Below are positions 49,859-58,100 of a stretch of 64,000 nt of DNA, in pieces; the first letter of the stretch is position 1; every line of letters starts with the position of its first letter. The notes under the pieces are model-generated. The model worked only from the letters and a program-made list of their open reading frames with translations. It did not search any database and was not told where the DNA came from. The DNA comes from Sphingobacteriales bacterium (GTDB lineage: Bacteria > Bacteroidota > Bacteroidia > Chitinophagales > Chitinophagaceae), in NCBI GenBank assembly GCA_016219985.1, contig JACRJO010000037.1, forward strand, positions 1 to 64,000, in the 5' to 3' direction. A program made the translations under genes and the position numbers.

Positions 49859-50695
49859 ATGTACCGGATTTTTATTTGCCTCTTATGTTTGGTAGCCGGG
49901 AAAATCCCGGCGCAGGAACTGTATGTATTCAGTGAACCGGCTTCCAGCCTGCCCGCACATTCGCTGGGCGTAAAAGTGACGGATCATTTTGTAACAAAGG
50001 ACAATATCTATGGCCGGTTTTCCAACCGCCTGATGCCGCAACTGATGCTGGGTGCCGGTAAACGGCTGATGCTTAAGGCCGGTATTTCACTGGCGAATAT
50101 GCATACCTCTCAAACGCGTTATGAGTCGTTCAGTTTTTATGCCAAATACCGGTTTCTTTCGAATGATGATTTACACCAACATTTCCGGATGGCCGCCTAT
50201 TCTGAATTTTCCATAACCCGGATCCCGTTTCATTATGATGAGATCTCGCTGATGGGGGACAAGGGCGGGGTGGAAGCGGGGATCATTGCCACCCAACTCT
50301 GGCATAAGTTTGCCTTATCCGCCACCCTGGGTCATACACAGGTGCTGCACAAGTCCCGTTTTGATAAAGTGATCTATGTTCCGCAAAGGAGCTACCAGTC
50401 ACTGAATTACAGCCTGTCCGGCGGCTTGCTTGTATTGCCCAACGAATACAGGGATTACCGGCAAACAAACCTGAATCTTTACCTGGAACTGCTGGGTCAG
50501 CAATTGCTGGATAAAAAGGGTGGGTGGCTTGATCTAGCCCCGGCACTGCAACTGATCTTTGGCAGTACCACCAAACTGAATGCGGGGTACCGGTTCCAGC
50601 TGAGCGGCAGCATGCAACGGATGGCAACAGGCAGCTGGCTGATCAGTTTGGAACGAACTTTCCTGAATACCCTGAAGAAAAAACAAAAAAACTAA
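49859..50695 (+). CDS. outer-membrane-type hypothetical protein
   Basis: A 278-residue protein with a signal peptide (FICLLCLVAGKIPAQ). The rest shows alternating beta strands (LGVKVTDHFVTKDNIYGRFS, SFSFYAKYRFL, LNYSLSGGLLVLPNEY), suggesting a small outer-membrane barrel. It lies 14 bp after the TlpA gene and 9 bp before the second HYC_CC_PP gene. Similar proteins accompany Cu-handling genes in Bacteroidota, but its function is unknown. Confidence 0.7.
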   Translation: MYRIFICLLCLVAGKIPAQELYVFSEPASSLPAHSLGVKVTDHFVTKDNIYGRFSNRLMPQLMLGAGKRLMLKAGISLANMHTSQTRYESFSFYAKYRFLSNDDLHQHFRMAAYSEFSITRIPFHYDEISLMGDKGGVEAGIIATQLWHKFALSATLGHTQVLHKSRFDKVIYVPQRSYQSLNYSLSGGLLVLPNEYRDYRQTNLNLYLELLGQQLLDKKGGWLDLAPALQLIFGSTTKLNAGYRFQLSGSMQRMATGSWLISLERTFLNTLKKKQKN

Positions 50696-50704
50696 AACAG
50701 GCCG

Positions 50705-51100
50705 GTGAAAAAAACGGGTGTCCTCATATTATCCTTTATTTACCTCGCTTTTACAGCGGGGATCACCCTCCAGCGGCATTATTGCATGAACCGGCTGGTC
50801 AGCCTGCGACTTTCCGCCCATACCGGTGAACGCTGCGGGTTTTGCGGAATGGATACACAGGCAACCGGGAATGGCTGTTGCAAGGATGAAGCCTCCACTT
50901 TCCGGATCAGCGATGACCAGCAGCCCGGTCCTTCTGTTGATTTCGTCGCGCCCCCCGCCGGGCCGGATTATTGCCCGTCTTTCGTAACAGGGCCCGGAAA
51001 GCGGTTAGTGGACAACGTTACCATGGAACTGACAGACCATGGTCCGCCGGGTAAAACGGCTGTACCGGTATTTTTACTCCACCGGGTTTTTCGTATCTGA
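50705..51100 (+). CDS. HYC_CC_PP family protein (second copy)
   Basis: A 131-residue protein starting at GTG. It has a hydrophobic N-terminus (VLILSFIYLAFTAGITL), QRHYCMNRLVSLRL, the Cys pairs CGFCGMD and NGCCKD, and a Pro-rich tail. It shares the HYC..CC pattern with the protein at 47574 but is diverged. It lies 9 bp after the upstream gene and before copy 6 of the 99-bp element. Presumed periplasmic metal-binding role, by context. Confidence 0.8.
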   Translation: MKKTGVLILSFIYLAFTAGITLQRHYCMNRLVSLRLSAHTGERCGFCGMDTQATGNGCCKDEASTFRISDDQQPGPSVDFVAPPAGPDYCPSFVTGPGKRLVDNVTMELTDHGPPGKTAVPVFLLHRVFRI

Positions 51101-51159
51101 TTGCTTGATGATGCCCGCACCGATGCGGGGAATGGTACCGGCTGCCCTTGCAGCTGATT

Positions 51160-51258
51160 ATACCGACGAGACATTAAAATTACATGGGTCGGCCGGTGCT
51201 AATGTCTGTCGGTATAATACCGGGAATAATCACTGCAAAACTAATGTCTGAAAGGTAT
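51160..51258 (+). repeat. 99-bp palindromic element, copy 6
   Basis: Full-length copy of the second subtype (one change: TGGGTCGG). It ends 22 bp before the TonB receptor start codon, so it lies in the leader or promoter of that gene. Confidence 0.95.
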
Positions 51259-51280
51259 TATTTACCGTAAATCAACAATC

Positions 51281-53833
51281 ATGAAAAATATTTTCAAACT
51301 GATTTTTCTTTTTATCCTGCTCAGCGGGGTAAAAGAACTGTCCGCACAAACAGGCGCTGTCATTACCCACACGATGAAAGTGTACGGTAATTGTGAAATG
51401 TGCAAAAAACGGATCGAAGAAGCCGCTAAGGGAAAAGGAGTGAAGCAGGCTGTCTGGGATATTGACAACAAACTGCTGACCTTAACCTACGATACCTTAT
51501 TAACCCGGATTGAAAAAGTACATGCCCGTATCGCGGAGGCCGGTCATGACACTGAATTAAAAAAGGCGAAGGATGATGTTTATGCCGCCCTGCCTGAGTG
51601 TTGCCTGTACCGGAAAAATGAGGCGGAGCCCCGGGCAGACCACCCGGCCGCATCCGGGGGGATGATCAAGGGGGTGGTACTCGAAGAAGATCTGAAGGGA
51701 AATTTCCGGCCGCTGCCTGGCGCCAGTATTACCTGGCTGGGCACTAAGCAGGGAACGATGACCGATTCCGCCGGTGTCTTTAAGCTCACGATGAACGGGA
51801 ATACCGACCGGCTGGTGATCAGCTATGCCGGTTACCGGCCGGATACGATGGCGGCACAACCCTCCGAAGAATTGAAGATCATCCTGGCCAGTAACCAGCA
51901 ACTGGGGGAAGTAAAACTCACGGCGCGGCAACGGTCCACCTACCTTTCTTCGCTGAATACGATCCGGACGCAGGTGATGACCGAGCGGGAATTGTTTAAA
52001 GCGGCCTGCTGCAACCTGAGTGAAAGCTTTGAGACGAATCCTTCGGTGGATGTATCCTACAACGATGCCGTGACAGGCAGCAAGCAGATCCAGTTGCTGG
52101 GATTAAGCGGCAATTACACACAGCTTACGGTAGAGAACCTGCCGGGGCCGCGGGGTATTGCCACATCACTGGGGTTGAACAGTATTGCAGGCCCCTGGGT
52201 GGAATCGATCCAGCTGAACAAGGGAGTAGGGGCCGTGGCCAACGGGTACGAGAGCATTGCCGGCCAGATCAATATTGAATTGAAGAAACCCGGGAAAGCG
52301 GAAAAACTATATGCAAACCTGTATGTGAATGATATGGGGAAGACGGATCTCAACCTGAACCTGGCGTATAAGGCCGGGAAGAAATGGAGCACCGCTTTAC
52401 TGCTCCACGATGATTTTATTTACAACAAGAAACTGGATTTTAATAAGGACGGGTTCCGGGATTTACCTACCGGCAACCTGTTCAGCGTGCTTAACCGATG
52501 GTTATTTGAAAACGGGAAAGGGTTTATGACACAGTTTGGGGTGAAACTGCTGCTGGATGACCGTACCGGTGGTGAAACGGCTTTTGAACCCTCCAGGGAT
52601 AAATTCACCACGAATCATTACGGGCTGGGTATCCGGACCCGCCGCTATGAAGCATTTGCCAAAACAGGGTATGTATTTCCCCGGAAAAAATACAAGAGTA
52701 TCGGGCTGCAGCTGATGGCGTTTAACCACCGGCAGGATTCCTATTTTGGATTGAATCCGTACACGGCGGAGCAGGGCAGTTTTTATGCCAACCTGATCTA
52801 CCAGTCCATTATTGGAAATACCCGGCATAAATTCAGGACGGGGATGAGCCTGGTTTCCGATCAGTACCGGGAAACCTTCCGTACGGCCTATTATAAAAGG
52901 CAGGAAGCTGTTCCCGGGGCATTCTTTGAATATACATTCAATCCCACGGCTAAACTGGGACTGGTGGCCGGTATACGCAGTGATCATAATAATTTGTTTG
53001 GCTGGTTTATCACCCCGCGGCTGCACCTGCGCTATGAGCCCGTTAAAGGAACAACAATCCGGCTCAGCGCGGGACGCGGGCAACGCACGGCCAATATTTT
53101 TGCGGAGAATACGTCTGTGCTGGTGAGTTCCCGCCAGATCAGTATACTCTCCTCATCTGCCGGGAAAGCCTACGGGCTGGATCCGGAAGTGGCCTGGAAC
53201 AAAGGGATCAGTGCGGACCAGCAATTCCGGCTTTTTCACCGGGAGGCCACGTTCAGTGTTGATTTTTTCCGGAATGATTTTAACAACCAGGTGGTGGTGG
53301 ATATGGAAGATGCGCGGACCGTAAAATTTTACAACCTGGAGGGCCGTTCTTTTTCGAACAGCCTGCAGGCCGAGTTCAGCATGGAGCCTGTCCGCAAGCT
53401 GGACCTGAGATTAGCCTACCGTTTCTTTGATGTACGAACCAACTACAGCGGGCAACTCCGGCAAAAACCCTTTACGGCAAAGCACCGGGCTTTTGCCAAC
53501 CTGGCCTATGAGATCAGCGGCTGGAAGATGGATTATACGGTTAGTTATAATGGATCAAAACGGATACCCGGCACCAGCGCTAATCCTTCCGTGTATCAGC
53601 GGGATACCCGTTCACCGGCTTACTGGCTGATGAATGCGCAGGTCAGTAAAACTGTTGGAAAGAAACACCCGGTTGATCTTTACCTTGGCGGGGAGAACCT
53701 GACCAACTTCTTTCAGCGGGATGTAATCATAGCTGCAGAACAACCCTTCAGCCCCTTCTTTGATGTGTCCCTGGTATGGGGACCGGTCAGCGGCAGGCTG
53801 ATCTACGCCGGGCTCAGGTATAAGATAAAATAA
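51281..53833 (+). CDS. TonB-dependent receptor fused to an HMA domain
   Basis: An 850-residue outer-membrane receptor. The signal peptide (IFKLIFLFILLSGVKELSAQ) is followed by an HMA-like domain (about 28-95) with the metal site YGNCEMCKKRIEEAA, then a carboxypeptidase-regulatory-like domain (about 125-205; VVLEEDLKGNFRPLPGASIT), a plug (TRQVM, ETNPSVDVSYNDAVTGSKQI) and a 22-strand-type barrel ending in GLRYKIK. A CC pair lies in AACCNLSE before the plug. The unusual point is the HMA domain at the N-terminus of a TonB receptor. It suggests uptake or sensing of a metal, probably copper, in line with its neighbours. Confidence 0.88.
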   Translation: MKNIFKLIFLFILLSGVKELSAQTGAVITHTMKVYGNCEMCKKRIEEAAKGKGVKQAVWDIDNKLLTLTYDTLLTRIEKVHARIAEAGHDTELKKAKDDVYAALPECCLYRKNEAEPRADHPAASGGMIKGVVLEEDLKGNFRPLPGASITWLGTKQGTMTDSAGVFKLTMNGNTDRLVISYAGYRPDTMAAQPSEELKIILASNQQLGEVKLTARQRSTYLSSLNTIRTQVMTERELFKAACCNLSESFETNPSVDVSYNDAVTGSKQIQLLGLSGNYTQLTVENLPGPRGIATSLGLNSIAGPWVESIQLNKGVGAVANGYESIAGQINIELKKPGKAEKLYANLYVNDMGKTDLNLNLAYKAGKKWSTALLLHDDFIYNKKLDFNKDGFRDLPTGNLFSVLNRWLFENGKGFMTQFGVKLLLDDRTGGETAFEPSRDKFTTNHYGLGIRTRRYEAFAKTGYVFPRKKYKSIGLQLMAFNHRQDSYFGLNPYTAEQGSFYANLIYQSIIGNTRHKFRTGMSLVSDQYRETFRTAYYKRQEAVPGAFFEYTFNPTAKLGLVAGIRSDHNNLFGWFITPRLHLRYEPVKGTTIRLSAGRGQRTANIFAENTSVLVSSRQISILSSSAGKAYGLDPEVAWNKGISADQQFRLFHREATFSVDFFRNDFNNQVVVDMEDARTVKFYNLEGRSFSNSLQAEFSMEPVRKLDLRLAYRFFDVRTNYSGQLRQKPFTAKHRAFANLAYEISGWKMDYTVSYNGSKRIPGTSANPSVYQRDTRSPAYWLMNAQVSKTVGKKHPVDLYLGGENLTNFFQRDVIIAAEQPFSPFFDVSLVWGPVSGRLIYAGLRYKIK

Positions 53834-53853
53834 ACACAGACCTCCTGTAAACA

Positions 53854-53875
53854 GAAACCGGGTTCGCCCGGTTTC
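53854..53875. terminator. bidirectional terminator between convergent genes
   Basis: GAAACCGGG-TTCG-CCCGGTTTC is a perfect 9-bp stem with a stable tetraloop, between the TonB receptor and the opposite-strand gene. Confidence 0.7.
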
Positions 53876-54643
53876 TTATTTTATAACCGGCAACCGGAAA
53901 GAAACCCCGAAGGCGAGGTAACCGTCAGTTGCTGCTTTGGTCAATCCCCTGCTGCCGGAAATATCCAGTTTCAGGTCATCGGTAATATAATAAGCGGCGC
54001 CTGCGGCGATATGATGAGCGGGTCCTCCGGTTTTAGTAACAGCGCCATATAATTCAGTATAAACATACCAGCTTTTTCCAAGTTCAAACCCGGGGGAAAG
54101 CGTATAAATAAAAGCAGGTTGTTTGGAGAAACCATCCCATTCGGCTCCAAGATTATAACCCAGGCCGGTCCCCTTTGCCAGTGTATGCTGCATCGTGAAA
54201 CGAAAACCATGGGCCCAGGAATGCGTATGGAATTTTTTATTACCCCAGGTAGCCGGGGCTGCCTGGAGGATCAGCGAGGTTTTCGGCCAACCCCCTTTTT
54301 CTTCTGTAAGGGCTAATTTGCCTCCCATTTCCAATGGGAGCAGCCCGCTTTCCCGGATCCGGGTTCCGGGCAAGGGCCTGCTTTTCTGGCTTAGAAAATC
54401 GGTGGTTACCCGTAGTTCCAGCCAGTGGAAGAGGCCGAATTTCCACAGGGTACCGGGATGGTAGAAGGTGCTTGTATTTTCATCCCATTCTGCCTGTAAC
54501 CCGTTTTCCGTTTGCAGCCAGCCTTTTTTAACAAGGACCGGGCTTTCGGTCTGGTCGGGGCGGTCGGTTTCCATCCGGCTTTCCTGGCAGAACGCTTGCT
54601 GTTGCAGGCAGGTATATAGTAAGAATAAATAATATTTAGTCAT
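53876..54643 (-). CDS. Phenol_MetA_deg-like outer-membrane protein
   Basis: A 255-residue protein with a signal peptide (YYLFLLYTCLQQQAFC). The pattern ETDRPDQTESPVLVKKGWLQTENGL at the start and GVSFRLP at the end, with many beta strands between, fits the MetA-pathway phenol degradation transporter-like barrel family, which is broad and rarely characterised. It is convergent with the TonB receptor and divergent from the CzcA-associated genes. Its place in the metal cluster suggests a link with metal stress, which is inference. Confidence 0.72.
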   Translation of the reverse strand: MTKYYLFLLYTCLQQQAFCQESRMETDRPDQTESPVLVKKGWLQTENGLQAEWDENTSTFYHPGTLWKFGLFHWLELRVTTDFLSQKSRPLPGTRIRESGLLPLEMGGKLALTEEKGGWPKTSLILQAAPATWGNKKFHTHSWAHGFRFTMQHTLAKGTGLGYNLGAEWDGFSKQPAFIYTLSPGFELGKSWYVYTELYGAVTKTGGPAHHIAAGAAYYITDDLKLDISGSRGLTKAATDGYLAFGVSFRLPVIK

Positions 54644-54708
54644 GGATAAAATATATTTTAGACAAGCCTAAAAAAAGATTTTATTGAAAATACGATTTTC
54701 CCGGGAAA

Positions 54709-55143
54709 GTGACTTTTCTTACGGAGCTCTTTTTTTATTTGGTTACCTTTGCAGGGCTGAGAAAATCAATTGCAATATTTTTCCTGGGCACCTTGTTGCT
54801 TACCAACGCGGAGCTGCATCAACTGCTGAAAATACCGGTGCTGGTCAGTCATTTCCGGGAACACCGGGAGGAGGACCGCCATATCAGTTTCTGGTCCTTT
54901 ATCAAAATTCATTATTTCAGTAAAAGGGTGATCGATGCGGACTATTCCCGCGACCAGCAATTGCCGCTGAAGGATGCGGATAGCTGCCAGTTGATTGTCA
55001 AGACCATTTGTGAATGTCAGTTACCCGCAGTGGAGTTTCCTGCTCCCGGGACTGATACCCGGCATTATTCTCCTTACCGGGAAAAGAACAAACCGCAGGT
55101 GCATTCCTTCGATATCTTCCAGCCTCCCCGGGTTCAGGCCTGA
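54709..55143 (+). CDS. small CzcA-associated hypothetical protein
   Basis: Up to 144 residues. A hydrophobic segment (IAIFFLGTLLLTNAELHQLL) is followed by a soluble part with LVSHFREHREEDRHISFWSF and the segment HYFSKRVIDADYSRDQQLPL. Proteins of this kind often precede CzcA/CusA pump genes in Bacteroidota; the function is unknown. A perfect -7 box, TACCTTTG, lies at 54744-54751 inside the frame, so the true start may be downstream at a non-ATG codon near LRKSIAIFF. It ends 53 bp before the pump gene, probably in one operon. Confidence 0.7.
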   Translation: MTFLTELFFYLVTFAGLRKSIAIFFLGTLLLTNAELHQLLKIPVLVSHFREHREEDRHISFWSFIKIHYFSKRVIDADYSRDQQLPLKDADSCQLIVKTICECQLPAVEFPAPGTDTRHYSPYREKNKPQVHSFDIFQPPRVQA

Positions 55144-55196
55144 TTTCTCTTACGCTCTCTTATTTTTTTAACTGATTACAGATTAAGTAAATTTTT

Positions 55197-58100
55197 ATGT
55201 TAAATCATATTATCCGCTTTTCCGTACGGAATAAGCTGATCATTGGGCTATTGATGCTGGGGCTGGTTAGCTGGGGCGTCCTGTCTTTTTCCAAACTGCC
55301 TATTGATGCTGTTCCGGATATTACCAACAACCAGGTACAGGTGATCACGGTGTCACCCTCCCTGGCTGCACCGGAAGTGGAGCGTCTTATTACGTTCCCG
55401 ATAGAACAGGCCACGGCCAGTGTTCCGGGTATTGTGGAGATCCGTTCCTTTTCGCGATTCGGGCTTTCGCTGGTGACGATCGTTTTTAATGACAACACGG
55501 ATGTGTACTGGGCCCGTCAGCAGGTATCTGAACGCCTGCAGCAGGTACGCGCTGAGATACCGGCCGATGCCGGTAATCCCTCCCTGGGCCCGGTGACCAC
55601 CGGCCTGGGCGAAATCTTTCAATATGCCGTAAAACCCAAAAAAGGGTATGAAGGCAAATATTCCCCCACGGAACTGCGTACCATCCAGGACTGGATCGTA
55701 CGCCGCCAGTTGCTGGGCACAGCTGGTGTGGCGGATGTGAGCAGTTTCGGCGGGAACCTCAAACAATACGAAGTGGCCGTCAACAGTGACCGGCTGAAGA
55801 GTATGAACATGACCGTGCAGGATGTGTTCAACGCCCTGCAGAAAAATAACCAGAATACCGGCGGTGCCTATATTGAAAAAGGGCCAACGGTATTGTATAT
55901 ACGAAGTGAAGGGCTGGCCAAAACCCTGGAAGATATCGGGAAGATCTTCGTCCGCCATACCTCCGCCGGGGTCCCGGTATTTATAAAGGATGTGGCCGAA
56001 GTACGGACCGGCAGCGCTGTCCGTTACGGGGCCATGTGCTTCAATGATGAAGGGGAAGTGGCCGGGGCCGTCGTGATGATGCTGAAGGGAAGCAATTCTT
56101 CGGATGTGATCCGGAACGTAAAGGAAAAAATCGGGCAGATCCGGAAAACCCTGCCGGAAGGAGTGGAGATTGAGCCCTTCCTGGACCGTACCAAGATGGT
56201 CAACCATGCGATTGGTACCGTGGAAAAGAACCTGCTCGAAGGAGCCCTGATCGTTATCTTCATCCTGGTCTTATTTCTCGGGAACCTCCGCGCCGGGCTG
56301 ATCGTGGCATCCGTGATTCCCCTGTCCATGATGTTTGCCGTGATCCTGATGAATGCTTTCGGGGTATCCGGCAACCTGATGAGCCTTGGCGCCCTTGACT
56401 TCGGGCTGATCGTGGATGGCGCCGTAATCATCGTGGAAGCGGTGATGCACCGCCTGTACCACAGCCGGCATTTTGAAACGAGTAACAGCATCACGCAGGC
56501 GACCATGAATGATGAAGTGGAAAGCGCTGCTGGTAAAATGATGAACTCGGCCGTTTTCGGGCAGATCATTATCCTGATCGTTTACCTGCCGATCCTGGCC
56601 CTGGTGGGAATAGAAGGAAAAATGTTTAAGCCCATGGCGCAGACCGTTTCCTTTGCGCTGATCGGGGCCTTTATTCTTTCCCTGACTTATGTACCCATGA
56701 TCACGTCCCTGTTCCTCAGCAAGAAAATGAAACATGGCGCCAATTTTTCTGATAAAATGATGGGCTGGATCCAGCGGATGTATGAACCCGCACTCCGGAA
56801 AGCGCTGGCCTTTCCGAAACTGATCACCACGACCGTGGTACTCTTTTTTGTTTTTGCTGTTTTTATCCTGACCCGGCTGGGCGGGGAATTTATTCCCAAA
56901 CTGGAAGAAGGGGATTTTGCCGTGGATACCCGCCTGCTGACGGGCAGTTCCTTATCACAGACCATTGAATCCACCCAAAAAACAGCAGGTATCCTGCTGA
57001 AACGTTTTCCCGAAGTGGAAAAAGTAGTTACCAAGATCGGTTCGGGTGAGATCCCTACGGATCCCATGCCTATTGAAGCCTCCGATATGATGGTGATCCT
57101 GAAAGAAAAAAAGGACTGGACCTCGGCCAGGACCTTTGATGAACTGGCCGATAAAATGAGTAAGGCCCTCGAAGATGTACCCGGTATTACCGCGGGATTT
57201 CAATACCCGGTGCAGATGCGTTTCAATGAGCTGATGACCGGGGCCCGGCAGGATGTGGTATGCAAGATATTCGGGGAAGACCTGGATACCCTCGCTGCCT
57301 ATTCCAAAAAACTCGGCGAAGTGGTGAATACAGTTAAAGGGGCCGCTGACCTTTATGTGGAAACGGTTACCGGGCTTCCGCAGATCGTTATTCATTATAA
57401 CCGCGACCAGATGTCGCATTACCAGTTGCATGTGGCGGATGTGAACAGCGTGATCCGCACTGCTTTTGCCGGTGAAAGCGCGGGCATGATCTATGAAAAC
57501 GAGAGAAGGTTTGACCTCGTGGTGCGGCTGAACCAGCAATCCCGGAAAGAACTGACAGATGTTCAAAACCTGCTGATCGCAACCCCTTCCGGGGCGCAGA
57601 TCCCCTTATACCAGGTGGCGACTGTGGAAATCAGGGAAGGCCCCAACCAGATCCAGCGGGAAGATGCCAAGAGAAGGATCGTGGTGGGCTTTAACGTAAG
57701 GGGACGTGATGTGCAGAGCCTGGTGGATGAACTGAGCCGGAAAGTGGGAGAGAAAATACAGCTGCCCTCCGGTTATTATATAACCTACGGAGGCCAGTTT
57801 GAAAACCTGGTGGAAGCGCGTAAACGGCTGAGCATCGCATTGCCGATTGCACTGTTACTGATCTTCATTATGCTCTATTTCGCTTTTGGTAAACTGAAAT
57901 ACGGGTTGCTGATCTTTTCGGCTATCCCGCTTTCCGCTATTGGCGGGGTGCTGGCCTTGTGGCTGAGGGGAATGCCCTTCAGTATTTCCGCAGGAGTTGG
58001 TTTTATCGCCCTCTTCGGGGTGGCAGTACTGAACGGGATCGTGCTGATCACGGAATTCAACCGCTTAAAAGAACAGGGTATGCATGATCTTAAATTTATC

